Shown piece after piece: positions 22,800-34,235 of a stretch of DNA of 64,000 bases. Made by a program: the position numbers and the translations under genes. Every line of letters starts with the position of its first letter. Within the stretch, counting starts at the first letter, position 1. Source of the stretch: Forficula auricularia (Eukaryota > Arthropoda > Insecta > Dermaptera > Forficulidae); contig JALMQS010000841.1 of the NCBI GenBank assembly GCA_024734495.1, forward strand, positions 5,014,465 to 5,078,464. Direction: 5' to 3'. Under the pieces are notes generated by a model. That model was not told the DNA's origin and did not search any database. It saw only the letters and a list, made by a program, of their open reading frames with translations.

Positions 22800-25005
22800 T
22801 CATTGAGTATACAGTCCTAAGACTGGTTTGATGCAACAATCCGTCTCCACTCGACTCTGTCCTCCGCCAGCTGTTTAACCTCTCTAAATGTCTGGCATCC
22901 CATATCCCCAATTATTTGGTTGAAATATTCTAATCTGGGTCTTCCCCTTCCCCTTTTCTTTCCCACCTCCCCCTCCAAGATATCCCTAAGCAGTCCCCCA
23001 TGTCTCAGTGTGTGCCCCATCATCTGACCTCTTCTCTTCTTCAGACTCTTCCACAAGGTTCTTCTTTCTCCGATTCTTCCAAGAACTTCTTCATTTGTGA
23101 TTTTATCCATCCATTTGATATTCATCATTCTTCTGTAGCACCACATTTCGAAAGCCTCCAATCTCTTTCTCTCCGCTTTTCCAATTGTCCAGGTTTCACA
23201 CCCGTACATGGCTATGCTCCATACATATGTCTTCAATAGCAACTTCCTGTTTGCTAAGCTGATTGAGGAGGAGCATAGTAGTTTTTGTTTTTGAATTAAA
23301 CCCCATTTTTGCTTGGGCAATTCTTGATTTAATTTCGTTTTGCTCCTCCCATCCCATGTTATTTTACTTCCTAGGTAGCGGAATTCCTTAACTCCTTCTA
23401 GGTTTTCTTGGTTAATTTTGATGCATTCCTGTCTCGTTTGTTCTTTTTTTGTACATACTAGGACCTTGGTTTTATTCTTGTTTATTTTCATTTTGATTTC
23501 TTCTATTAGGATTTGGTTAATTCCATTCAAGGCGTCCTCTAATTCTTTTTTATTGCTTCCTAGAAGGGCAATGTCATCGGCAAATCTTAACATAGCGATC
23601 TTTTGACCTTGGATTTCTATACCTGTATCAATTTTGTCTTTGAATTCTTTAATCGCTTCTTCTATGTATAAGTTGAAAATCATGGGTGACAGCACACATC
23701 CTTGTCTTACACCTTTTTTATTTTGGCTTCTCTTTGTTCATCACCAATATTTATAATTGCCGTCTGGTTTTGATATAGATTGTAGATTAGTCTTCTCTCT
23801 CTGAATTTTATTCCCGCCTGTTTTAATATTTTAAACATAATTTCCCAATTGACGTTATCGAATGCTTTTTCTAGGTCTATGAATCCGATGTAGACAGATT
23901 CTTCCCTGATAAAAGCCCTTTCTATTATTAGTCTAAGAGAGAGAATTGCTTCTCGGGTGCCTCTGTTTCTTCTAAAGCCGAACTGGTCTTCCCCCAGATT
24001 TTCTTCAACTCTTTGTTCTATTCTTCTTTGGATTATTTTGGTTAGGATTTTGGAGGCATGTGAGGTTAGGCTAATGGTCCTGAAATTTTCACATTTATCC
24101 GCGCCTGTCTTTTTGGGAAGTGTGACTATTTTGTTTTTTTCGAAATCTTTTGGGATGATTCCCAATTTATAGATTTTGCTAATTAGTTCAAAAGTTTGTC
24201 ACGTGCCTTTTCTCCAGAGTTCTTTAGGATTTCAGCTTGTATATTGTCTATTCCGGGTGCTCTATTATTTTTTAGTTCCTTCAAAGCTGTCTCAATTCTG
24301 ACCTGAGTATGGGGTCTCCTAATTCGTTTTCGTCCACAGATTCTTCTTCTTCTATTGGGTTCATTGTTTTTTCTTCTCCATAGAGTTCTTCTAGGTGTTC
24401 CTTCCATCTATTTGCCTGTTCGTTTTCGATTTAGAATAATGTGGCCTCCTTTATCTCTTATGTTCTTGCTTTTTGGCTTGTCTTCTTGAAAATTTCTTTT
24501 TATTGTCCTATAGGCTACATCAACTTTTCCCAATACTAGATTTTCGTTGACTTCTTTACATTTTTCTTGAATCATTTTTCTTTTGCTTTTCTACATTCTC
24601 TTATAACTTTCCATCTTAATTTTTTATATGTTTCTTTCCCTTCTTCGTCTTTTCTGTTCTTAAATTGTCTTCGTTCGTCAATCAGTTGCCGTATTTCGTC
24701 TGTTACCCATGGCTTTTAATTTCGTTTTTCTTTGATTGAAGGACTTCGTTAGCTGTTTCGGTCGAGGCGATTTCATGTCATTCCATTTCTTGTTCGATTT
24801 CATCTTCTTTGTTGTTTGTGTGTGTTTTTTCTTCAGTTTCTTGTTCATTCACGTTTTCGAAGAGTTTTTGGGTTTCCTTATTTTTTAATTTAGATATATC
24901 CCAGTTTTTTCGCGACCGCCCGTTTTTGCTTAGCTTTTTAAATTTTGTTGGCATTTCATCACCATTCGGTTGTGATCGCTGCAGCTATATCAGCCCCAGA
25001 TAACT
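22800..25005 (-). pseudogene. LINE ORF2 fragment (endonuclease end, RT, C-terminal domain), frameshifted
   Basis: On the minus strand the sequence starts near 25005 with a degraded end of an APE-type endonuclease (GAD then an altered SDHN-like stretch). It continues through a charged linker with several stops and frame changes (24400-24990), then RT. The RT part reads NNRAPGIDNIQAEIL, DQFGFRRNRGTREAI and GFIDLEKAFDNVNW in one frame to 23707. A one-base loss in an A run at about 23710 shifts it, and GVRQGCVLSPMIFNLY and the catalytic FADD (LRFADDIALLG) follow in the frame that ends at 22817. The C-terminal part has YGCETWT and RRMMNIKWMDKITNEEVL, then GKKRGRGRPRLEYF. This C-terminal type is common in insect RTE-like or related LINEs; I am not sure of the clade. 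Several disabling changes make it a pseudogene. Confidence 0.88.
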
Positions 25006-25463
25006 TTTGCGTCCTTTAATTGATTTCTGAATCTTTGTCTGACTAATATGCTTAATCTCATTTGAAATCTCCCCTTGCCTAACGGCATTTTCCACGCCGT
25101 AGATCCTTCTTTCTCCTTTCAAATAATGCATACAAGCAGATTCCAAAAAAGAAAAACCGTCAGACAGCATTATTAAATAAAAAAAAAAAAAAAGGAAGAA
25201 ATTATAGCACATTACATGAAATTTGACGAAACTGCTCTACACTATATTTATGAGCGTCTAAAATATATATTTATCAATAAAAATACAAATATTCCTACAC
25301 ACACAAAAAAAAATCGCTTGCTCAAAAATGTGATGAATTAATAAATTTTCATTAATAAATAATATAATTTATTATTTCATCATTCGCGTCCATATTTTAT
25401 TAAATATTTTAAAATCGCAGGGAAGTGGGCAAAAATCAAACAACAGAGTTAGTTATTTAATTT
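25006..25463. other. AT-rich spacer
   Basis: A minus-strand frame at 24985-25212 overlaps the LINE end and is not recognised. The rest is AT-rich. Confidence 0.45.
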
Positions 25464-25503
25464 ACCAGACGTTTCGTCACTTTATTGAGACTTCATCAGT
25501 GGC
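25464..25503 (-). ncRNA. Hammerhead-like ribozyme motif, family 1
   Basis: On the minus strand the core CUGAUGA is at 25499-25493. One extra A follows. Stem II GUCUC (25491-25487) pairs with GUGAC (25480-25476) with one mismatch. GAAAC (25475-25471) then GUC (25470-25468) supply the rest of the core and a cleavable triplet. Stem I pairs UGGU (25467-25464) with GCCA (25503-25500). Stem III would be only AC/GU in a monomer, so cleavage would need a dimer, as in minimal hammerheads of Penelope-like elements. A decayed relative is at about 21085-21137. Confidence 0.6.
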
Positions 25504-25718
25504 TCATTCAATATAACTCTTTGTGAAAAATCTCTCTCTCAACTATAAAACAGCCAGTAACGAACATTTTCCATTAAAACACAATTAAAACATTTAAAAA
25601 ACAATTTAAAATATTTAATATAATTTATTTCAATGCAATTGGATGTTGATGAAAGCAGTCCACGGTGGTTGTAAAAAAAATAAGACTATAGAGGTTTTAT
25701 TATTTTACATTTATTTGT

Positions 25719-25763
25719 TAAACCGACGTTTCGGAGATTTATTCTCTCCTTCTTCAGGGTCTA
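25719..25763 (-). ncRNA. Hammerhead-like ribozyme motif, family 2, left arm
   Basis: Same structure as the + copy at 26028-26072. Core CUGAAGA is 25757-25751; stem II is 25749-25745 with 25737-25733; GAAAC is 25732-25728; GUC is 25727-25725; stem I is 25724-25719 with 25763-25758. Confidence 0.7.
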
Positions 25764-26027
25764 TATAATTGAGGGAAGACGAACAATAATTAGTATTGGG
25801 ATTTTCACAAGTCATTCATAATATAAAAACAATATACACAAAACAAAAATAATAATCATAAATCTACTTACAACAAAAAGTCAATGAAAGTAGTTCAAAA
25901 CATAATTACTTTCTGTCTCCTTTGACAATGCCAAAAAAACATTATAAAATTTTTCTTTCATCTCGAATAGAAAATAAAGTAACAAGCAATTGATGATCAA
26001 TTATTGTTCGTCTTCCCCTCAATTATA

Positions 26028-26072
26028 TAGACCCTGAAGAAGGAGAGAATAAATCTCCGAAACGTCGGTTTA
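26028..26072 (+). ncRNA. Hammerhead-like ribozyme motif, family 2, right arm
   Basis: Core CUGAAGA is 26034-26040 and an unpaired A is 26041. Stem II is five perfect pairs, GGAGA (26042-26046) with UCUCC (26054-26058), around a seven-base loop. GAAAC is 26059-26063 and GUC 26064-26066, with the expected cut after 26066. Stem I pairs GGUUUA (26067-26072) with UAGACC (26028-26033), six pairs including one G-U. ACGU is self-complementary, so two molecules could form a shared stem III. Confidence 0.72.
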
Positions 26073-26347
26073 ACAAATAAATGTAAAATAATAAAACCTC
26101 TATAGTCTTATTTTTTTTACAACCACCGTGGACTGCTTTCATCAACATCCAATTGCATATTTATACCAGTCCGTCTCCTAAAGAAAATCTCTATCAATTT
26201 ATTTCAATGTTCCATTAAACATAATATTATCTTGACAAGTAGTATAATATCTTTAAAAAAATATTAATATTAGTCAAATTAATTAATTTTCCCATTTTTA
26301 ACCTTTCTACTTTCAGTTACATTTTATTATTCGCAAAATAATATATA

Positions 26348-27316
26348 GTACCTGGAGGCACCGAGCGATGCTCGGTAACCCCTGACCCCCCGCTCCCGAA
26401 ACCATACACCTCGCCCCCAACACTGCACCCCCACCTCCTGCACCCCTCACATCCATCCCCACCCCCGAACCAGTTTTGCTTTCTATCTTTCTAATGGTCC
26501 ACATATTATGTGTATATTTGTTTACTCGAACACCAATTTGCCCACATTCGTTCATATTGATAAACATTATAAATTAATAAATAGGAAAATAATAATTAAA
26601 AAAAAAAAATCTGAAATAAAAACATAAAATTAAAAAAAATGTGTGCCTCTCGGGACGCGCGACAGAAGTGATAACTTTCACTAACCAAATATTTTTTTAG
26701 AAAGACAATTTCAACGATAATTGCCCGGAAAAAAGAGAATTGAATATTTAATTTTAATTAAAAGAGAGGAGGGGGGGGGGGTGGCCAAGGAATAATTATT
26801 AATATATTTAATGTTTCTGGATTTAAAATTAATTGTTGTCTTTCTTTCAGCTTAATTCAATTATACATATTTCAAATTTGCCTCGCCGCAATTTATTCAA
26901 TGAATTCTATTCATAGCTATATATAATATATTCAATTATTTCCATACTTATAATAGTCTAATTCAAAAATATTCATTTTAGTAAAAATAAAAAGCAAAGA
27001 TATTTAAAATAGTTCTATCGTCCAGGGGGTAAAGTGAGTGCCTCTGATGCAAGAGGTCTCAAGTTCTAATCTGGCATCCGGCGAGTCATTTTTTTTTATT
27101 GAGATTTTCATCTATCAAAATTACTTTAATTAAGAAAAATCAATTAAGATGAATTTTGATGAGGTCCAGACCTAGCCAGATCGTTTTTTCATCCTCAAAG
27201 CTTGTTAATAGATTTTGTTTCATCAAAATTGGTAGGGCCGTTTTCAAAATAGAACCAAGATACAAATATATAAATATATATATATATACAATTTTTGCTC
27301 GTTTAATAAGAGTAGA
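26348..27316 (-). mobile_element. Helitron-like non-autonomous element, copy 1
   Basis: On the minus strand it starts TCTACTCTTATTAAACGAGC after a host A. It ends with a perfect seven-pair hairpin (ACCGAGC/GCTCGGT, 26360-26376) nine bases before a terminal GTAC (26351-26348), followed by T. The 5' TC start, insertion between A and T, 3' hairpin and absence of target duplication are Helitron features. The 3' terminus is GTAC, not the usual CTRR. Copy 2 is at 40405-41406. The two agree at both ends but differ in the middle; this copy has a tRNA-like insert at 27008-27085. The glycine-rich minus frame at 26313-26567 is an artefact of a C-rich stretch. Confidence 0.6.
27008..27085 (+). mobile_element. 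tRNA-like SINE head
   Basis: A tRNA-shaped segment with box A-like GGGGGTAAAGTGAG and box B-like AAGTTCTAATCTGG, followed at once by a T run. It lies in the Helitron-like copy and is absent from copy 2, so it is either an insertion or captured sequence. Box B is degenerate, so it is unlikely to be a working tRNA. Confidence 0.5.
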
Positions 27317-27844
27317 TTATAGGTAAGTATATGTATATGCCTGTTTTTCCATCAATAAGTCAAGAGGAAAGCCCATAATTATGTCTGGTATTATAATGTT
27401 TGTAAAATTTCCAAAACTAAGAACTACCATAAAGTTTTTAAATGGGAATATATCGAATCGTTGTATCCAATGAGCTGAAATTTGACATACAAGTTTTGTT
27501 ATTAGAAACTGCACTTCTCTGCCAAGTTTCAACTTTCAAATCGTTTGCTGACAAAAAAATGTCCCAAATTATTAAATTTACCGAATCTTGAAGTTTTTTT
27601 TCCACTTTTTCTTCCAATTTATTTTCATCAATAACTACCTAACCTTCTTTGATTTGTCTTCATAAAATCAACAACTTCCGGCAAGAAAACCTTTAAATTT
27701 TAACCAAAATATAGGCCTTTGATTTATAGTAAATGCTGGGTCTGCCGAGACTTGTCTTTTTTCCAAAAATAAAATCAATAATATTCATCTTAATATTTTG
27801 GACTCTAGAATCAACTACGATTTAAGTGGGAAAATGAACATTAG
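27317..27844. other. AT-rich spacer
   Basis: A stretch with TGAAATTTGACATAC-like sequence resembles pieces near 28600 and 30360, hinting at a diffuse old repeat. No gene is recognised. Confidence 0.4.
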
Positions 27845-28154
27845 GTGAATACTAACGCGTTCTCGACACTCTTTGAACAGTTTATACCAATCAAAAACAC
27901 TTGCTCGCGACATACAATTATCACCGAAGGCCTTTTGCAACATTCTGAACCAGAAATTTGATTCCGCACACAAAATTTAATGGAACTTCTTTGTTGAATA
28001 ATTTCACTCATTGTAAAAATCGCCGAATGCACTTTTTGTACTTCAGAAAGACAAGCGTATACAAGCATCCATCTTTTATCTATGCCGTATACTAAACACC
28101 AATGATTATTTTGATGTGACATTTGGCACAGATGTCACTGACAGTCATACCAAC
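27845..28154 (-). pseudogene. mariner transposase N-terminal remnant with 5' terminal repeat
   Basis: On the minus strand the element end reads GGTTGGTATGACTGTCA just inside a TA (28155-28156). An ATG at about 28020 then gives MSEIIQQRSSIKFCVRNQIS, typical of the first helix-turn-helix of mariner-type (SETMAR-like) transposases. A small deletion shifts the frame, and the second helix region continues in another frame as LQKAFGDNC, then SRASVFDWYKLFKE. Homology stops at about 27845. Only the DNA-binding start survives; the catalytic domain is gone. Confidence 0.8.
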
Positions 28155-28908
28155 CTAGAAAAAATATATTTCGACGAATGGGTTTCCGCGCGAAATTTAA
28201 ATTAAAAAGTCTTACTATTTATTGCCCACAGTAGTACATCTCGGATCCATGCTTGCTCGACACCCTTGGCGGTCTTGTCCGCTAAAGTATTTGAATTACA
28301 ACGGGAATATTTATAAAATAAATACTTAATTATTTTCTAGCATTATTTTTTTCTTCTCTGGCTCTGTCTATTTGAATTCTCATTCCCACTATAATTCAAG
28401 GACAGAAAGTCGTATAAAGTTCATACTGGTTCCAAAATGTTTTTTTTTTCTTTTTTACAGAGCTAAGAAAAAAATTAGCTTTTGGGCTTTCTATCTTAAG
28501 TATTTTTTATGGAAAAATACAAAAATCACAAAAAAATTGCCTTATGTGGAGATATTGAAACCTAATGATCTAAAATATGACACAAATATATACGTTTATG
28601 TTATTAACCTGCACCTCTTTGTCAAGTTTCAATTTTCTAGATCAAACAGCTTACAGATAAAACTTACTAAATCACTAAAAACCCATTAATAGTTCATCAC
28701 AAATAAAATGTATTAAAATTAGGAAATTTAAATTATAGATTTAACAACCAGTACGGAGTCCAGGGGCCGTAGACCCCTGGCCAGAAAGATGGGAGCCGAT
28801 GGTAATAGTAATATAATGAAGAAGGTGCAGCACAATAAATATACATATACACATCCAAAACCGAAGAGCTATTTCTTTAAACTATTAAATAATAATAATA
28901 ATTATAAT
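28155..28908. other. AT-rich spacer
   Basis: A 105-codon frame at 28372-28689 is low-complexity (F, K, N-rich) and unrecognised. No other structure is visible. Confidence 0.4.
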
Positions 28909-29594
28909 ACAGTATGGAGCATAGAGATCTCCCACATTTTGTAGAGGTATAAAAAAAATGAAAAATTTAACTAGAAAAAAAACTCAATATATTTTTGAAA
29001 AGAACATAAATTTTTTTTTTGTAAATGTGTTTTAAACATTACCAGACAAAAATGAAAATTCTAGCCCTTTTGACCAAACTCAACCAAATATTTTGTATAT
29101 ACATATTCTGTGGACCCCCAAAAAGCTAGAAATGCAAAAAAAACCACCCAAAATGGGGGAGGGTCAAAAATGAAAATTCTAGCTCTTTCTACCAAGCTCA
29201 ACCAAATTTTGTATACATATTGTGTGGACTCCCCAGTAGCCTAGAAATTCAAAACTAATCACTCAAAATGGTGGAGTGTCAAAAATGAAAATTCTAGACC
29301 TTTGGCCAAACTATGTATACACAATTTGGATTTTTCATTTTTGACCCTCCCACCATTTTGGGTGGTTAGTTTTTGCATTTCTAGCCTTCTGGGTCCACAG
29401 AATATGTATACAATATTTGGTTGAATTCGGGCTATTCATTTTTGACCCCGGCCCTTTTTTGTCTGATAAAACATATGTATTAAAAAAATTTTTTTTTATA
29501 TTTTCAAAAATATACTTACTTTTTTTTTCTAGTTAAATTTTTTTCATTTTTTATACTTCTTCAAAATGTGGTAGATCTTTATGCCCCACCCTGT
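28909..29594. mobile_element. Foldback element, family ACAGGRTGGGGC, copy 2
   Basis: It matches 1804-2504 along its length. The left end ACAGTATGGAGCATAGAG and the right end, the complement of ACAGGGTGGGGCATAAAG, pair. Arms meet near 29270 and contain the same internal unit in both orientations. No coding frame. Confidence 0.7.
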
Positions 29595-30593
29595 ATTAAC
29601 ACGCGTATAATAAGTATCGTTAGTGCATCCGAATTAAATTAATTAAATTACCAATCAAATTTAGTTAATGAATGCTAATGAGAGAAGCATAAATGTTGAG
29701 TTGGAGATGCGAGGGGTTGAATTTTTAGCCCCTCAGGAAGACAATCCGAGTTTAATGTCTATCGAGACGAGACGAACTGGCTGGCTCCGGCATTTCATCA
29801 ACTTGCTTGCAGAGAGAATGAATTCCACTAAACTTCGAAGAAGCTATGAATTTTAAATAGCATCAAACGGTACTGTTATGATTTTAAGCGTTCTTGCTAT
29901 TTAAATACAATAGAAATCTTTCACTATTAATGAATTATCTTCTATTTGATTTGGTTAATTAACCTAATCAAATTCGAGCATTACATTTAAATGAGACAAA
30001 ATTACATAAAATAAGTTATTTCTTCGAATTAAATTCCCTTATCTAAATAGAGTATAAACACGTTAAGGATAAAATTAATTCTATACAGCCTCTTCAACAG
30101 GCGAAACCCGCCGGACGACTGTATGATTCAACTTGGACGATTTTTTGCTTATTCAAATTTAGAAATGCCTAAAACCTGGAAAATCATTTTTTCTGTTTTG
30201 TCCCTCTGGATTTCGATATCCAGGATAATTATAGAACGAAAGTTTCTTGAAAGCGCGTTCTGGTGCTAGAATGTTTTTGGGCTGATTTTTGGGATTTTAA
30301 CCTTGAGACTTTCTGCTTCATAAATACAGAAAAACCAAAGATCTTTCTGGTCAATTGAGCTGAAATTTGGCACAACAGTTTGTACTAAACTGCGGGGTGT
30401 GAATTTTCAGTTTTCTATCTCAAATCCTTCAGTGATAAAATTTGCTGAAAGCAATACGGTCTAGAAAAAAGTTTTCCCTGTAATTTCTTATATAAAAATC
30501 GGTACGCTCTCCTGTTAGAGTTGCTCTAGTAATAAATTTTAGAATAAATAAACAATTAAAAAATTGAAATTACATTTGCAATTGGAATAAAAA
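29595..30593. other. Spacer with one GC-richer patch
   Basis: 29670-29856 (+) is a 62-codon frame of balanced composition ending in TAAATAG. It is not recognised, and I cannot tell a small exon from chance. The remainder is AT-rich. Confidence 0.35.
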
Positions 30594-31232
30594 CTACTGA
30601 CCGAAGGTTCGGTTTCGGTTTGTTTCGGCCAAAAAACCTATTTTCGGCAACAGTTTCAGTTTCGGTCAAAAACCGAATTTTCGGCCTAGTCGAAACTCAG
30701 TGTTATATAAACTAATTGTAAGTGTTGATTTTTGATAAAGTTTACTTACAAGATTAAGTCATTAAAACATGTTTATTTTTTTAAATTATAAGTACTTGAC
30801 TGTCGTTCAAATTATTATAATCGTTGTTGACTGATAAATAATCAGGTTATTCTTTTATTTACTAGTCCTAAACACAAGATCTCAATGAATAATACATTAG
30901 CCTTAGAATATTGTGAACACAATTACAATACTCAATTAGTGAGTCTATACTTTATATCTAAGTGTTGATTTTTGACAAAAGTTTACTTACAAGAGTAAGT
31001 CATTAACATGTTAATAATATTTTTGTTACATACTTCAATTACTGTTGTTCACTTCATTAACGCGAGTTACCTCTCTGTATATGTGTAAAAAATATACTAA
31101 ATTTCAGTATACCATACAATACAAATTTTTACAAGCCTAAATAAGTTTCGGCTTCGGCCGAAAGTGAGACCCAGGCCAAAGGTTAGATTTCAGTTTCGGT
31201 TTCGGCTGAAAATCAAGTTTCGGTCGGGGACT
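30594..31232. mobile_element. hAT-like MITE with TTCGGTTTCGG-rich ends
   Basis: AATAAAAA stands directly outside both ends (30586-30593 and 31233-31240), an 8-bp direct repeat of the size made by hAT elements, though of low complexity. The ends CTACTGACCGAA and the complement of AGTCCCCGACCGAA are inverted and are followed by several GGTTTCGG/CCGAAA repeats. The interior carries a diverged repeat with AAGTGTTGATTTTTGA. No coding frame. Confidence 0.55.
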
Positions 31233-31319
31233 AATAAAAATGGCTGGAGAATTCTTATGAAATTTTGTATTTGGATCAGATGATGTCTTCTAACTTAAAA
31301 ATCTAAACTATAGAATACA

Positions 31320-31965
31320 GTGATCAACAAAGATTTTTCCTCTTAAACCTAACACTGGATTCCAGTTGAGTTTTATACGCTGATTATCATGCACTTTCTC
31401 GATTTTTTACAACATGTCAGAATTTTGAGATATTATCGGTCAAAACGACAAAAAATGTCATTTTGACCTATTTTCGAGTCCCATTAGATTTGAAACAGCA
31501 ATATTTGAAATCAAAATATTTTATTGACGTGATAGAAAACACCTTCTCTTTGATTTTCAAATTACCACTTGTTTTTAGCTCAATTAGAAATTAAATTATA
31601 GCTAAAAAACTAAAACTAGAAGGTCATAAAGAATAAAAAACATAGATAAAAACATATGGTCTTAGTTTTTTAGTTATAACTCGAGTTCTAATTGAGATAA
31701 AAACAAGTGGTAATTTGAAAAATCTAAAGAGTGAAGCTGTTTTCTATTACGTCAACAAAATATTTTGATTTCAAATATTGCTGTTTAATATTTAAAGGGA
31801 CTCAAAAATAGGTCAAAATGGCCTTTTTTGTCATTTTGACAGATAATATCTCAAAACTCTGACGTGTTGTAAAAAATCGGCAAATTGCATGATAATCAGC
31901 GTATAAAACTCTACTGGAATACATCGTTAGGTTTATGGGGAGTAATTTTTGTTTAATTTTTTGTC
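31320..31965. repeat. Long inverted repeat, about 320-base arms
   Basis: Arms 31320-31635 and 31645-31965 pair almost end to end with a short centre. GATTATCATGCA (left) and TGCATGATAATC (right) mark the outer third, and ACAAAAAATGTCATTTTG the middle. Substitutions and small indels separate the arms, so the duplication is old. Coding capacity: none. Confidence 0.85.
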
Positions 31966-33149
31966 GAGCACTGATATTAATAATGATATACTTTGCCAAA
32001 GGCACGCCTGATACAGCTAGTTATATCTATATATATTATAAGTTTATTGAGCTTTTATATTAATAGTGCGACCTTCTATAGAAGACATCCTACGTTAAAG
32101 CTTCCACTCAATTACTCTTCCCTTTGGATTCAAGTTCAACTCTTCTTGTCTGTTTAGATGAGTGCATTCATAATAGAAATCTAATGATGCACCGACTCTA
32201 GAGAGCGAGTGTCACTTCATTCAAGTGATAAATCTAAGTAGAAGTGAATAGGTCAAAGTCAATTAGATGGGAATCTTAGGAGGGTCAGAGATCATGCGGC
32301 GGTTCCTCAGGCTCAGGCCTCAGGGGTGCCTAGGAGGGCTTTCTGTCATCGGGTTCGGTGGTTGGCGATGGCGATGGCGATGGCGTTGCCCTTACAGAGA
32401 AGGTCCATCAAGTATTCATGGCCTTTGACCAGCACAAGGCGGGCGTCCCGTCCGCCGCCGCAAACCATCAACTGATCATTTTTCACCACCAGACCAGAGG
32501 AGGGCAGAGAAAAGAAATCATTTGTCTCTCGAGTCTTAATAGAATCGATTGGAGGCTGCGCTGACTGGCTACTGTACCTGCCGCATTTAAAAACGCATTA
32601 CGGGAATAAATGTATTTAAACGTGATCGATAGGATAAGACTCTACCAGCTTGAAAGGGAGATCAAATTCCAGATTTGATGCCGCCAGAGACATGGAAGGG
32701 GGGTTTGAAGAAAAAGCGAAAAGAAAACAGTCGTTAATAAACAATTAGAGAAGATGATTACTCACTTTTTGAGAGGATATAATATTTCAAGCTGCATTTG
32801 GGTAGACTGATTGACTAGATGAGATTTCCCTTTTATCTATTTGCTTTATAATGAAAGGAATCTTTTGCAAATAAAAAAAAAGATCGTCAAAACTGATATT
32901 GATGATTTTAATTGAAGATAAATGAAAGAAATATTATTTAGTGAAAAAAGAGACAAGCAAAAGTACAATTGATTATATATGGTGTGACGAGTATTTACCA
33001 ACAATGGACAAAGGAGGAGGAGAAATTCTAGGTGGTTGAATCATCGTCTGTCTTCATAGAAACACTTTTGGCCATTTATGAAAAATCAAATGATTTAAGA
33101 TGAGATTTATTATTAAAAATATGTTACAGTGAAAACCGGATATTTACCA
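31966..33149. other. GC-richer unique patch in AT-rich spacer
   Basis: 32080-32720 is GC-richer, with a short (GATGGC)n run at about 32366-32386 and a CCGCCGCC-containing stretch. The + frame at 32358-32564 starts in the simple repeat and is not recognised. It resembles the patches at 18.7, 42.7 and 50.6 kb in composition. Nothing else is visible. Confidence 0.4.
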
Positions 33150-34235
33150 TATTTATTTATTTCAACGGCATGTGCCTTTAAAAACATTACAGAAAGTAAT
33201 ACAAAGAAACACTACTTAGTAAAAAGTAGAGAAAAAAACAATAAAGTTAAACATACAAATAATAAACAATAATACAGAGTAAATCAGATATAATAATTAT
33301 GATAGTGAGTATTTAAATATATGAAAGTGTGTTTATTTTTATAATTCTAGACATTCTGTTGGTATCTATAGTAAAATTCAAAACGCATGTTTTTTGGGAA
33401 AGGGCGTTATAAGCGATGCTTAATCTATAAATAGGGTTGGTTTCGGAATGACGTGTAAATGGAACTGGTGGATAGAATGGTTGATTCTGTCGTAGTGGGT
33501 ACGAAGGATTGTTCAGTGGAAAAAGAATTCTAAGCTCAGGACAACGAATGGTATCAGACATAATTTTAAAAGTGAATAAGTTGTCGGAAGCAATCATAGA
33601 CGAAAGAATAGTTGACATGTCGAAAGTTTCAGCGATTTTCGAGTAGTCATGATCGTATCTAGACATAGGGCTACCAGAGAGAGACGCTAGATGTCTCAAA
33701 AACATTTATGCTGAATTCTTTCAAGTCTAGCTATGTTGGTTTTTTGATTCGGTCTCCAGATTGTTGAAGCATACATTACGACAGATTTAATCAAGCTTAT
33801 CTGTGGGTATACCTGATACAATTGGGGGCTACCTAAAAGCTTTAGTGTTGCGAAAATATGAACCCCCCAAGTTCGGTTAATCCTTTACTAACCACATGAT
33901 TAATATGTTCATTAAACGTGAGCTTTGAGTCAAAGGTGACACCAAGGTCTTTGATTGAAGTTACTCTTAATGCAATAGAAGTATCGTCCAGATAGTAATT
34001 GTATGAGATAAAATATTACTTTTTTGAGAATGAAATGGTGAAGCATTTGTCAAAATTTAGAAAAAATAAGTTTGCTTTGCACCAGATAGTTAGGTTTTTT
34101 AGAACAGATTGTAGCTTTTTGTAGTCTGAAACTTTAGAAATGTCAAAAAACAATTTGATATCGTCTGCGAATAGCAATATATTGCAATGTTTAATTACAT
34201 TGACCAGGTCATTAATAAATAAGAGAAACAATATC
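33150..34235 (-). pseudogene. 5'-truncated, frameshifted LINE related to 19385-20562
   Basis: The minus strand opens near 34231 with FLLFINDLVNVIKHC and the catalytic FADDIKLFFD. After at least one frame change (33706-34015) it resumes with FLRHLASLSGSPMSRYDHDY and ends at 33313. A short untranslated part leads to an (AATAA)n tail near 33150-33165. Aligned with the copy at 19385, the order and spacing of conserved blocks are the same (FLNFDKCFTISFSK occurs in both). They are two members of one Jockey/CR1-like lineage, this one more damaged. Confidence 0.85.

Larger units (their letters stand above)
25640..26155. repeat. Inverted-repeat element with a hammerhead motif in each arm
   Basis: Arms of about 155 bases (25640-25795 and 25995-26155) are near-perfect reverse complements around an AT-rich 200-base loop without a coding frame. 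The outer ends carry AACCACCGTGGACTGC and its complement. Each arm has one copy of the same ribozyme motif, so both strands of the element encode it. Confidence 0.85.

Noticed and set aside
23000..24172. Plus-strand frames at 23000-23239, 23418-23606 and 23957-24172 as genes
   Set aside because: They are the antisense of the LINE coding region.
26313..26567. Glycine-rich minus-strand frame, also 40371-40649
   Set aside because: It translates the C-rich strand of the Helitron-like 3' region; no signal or motif.
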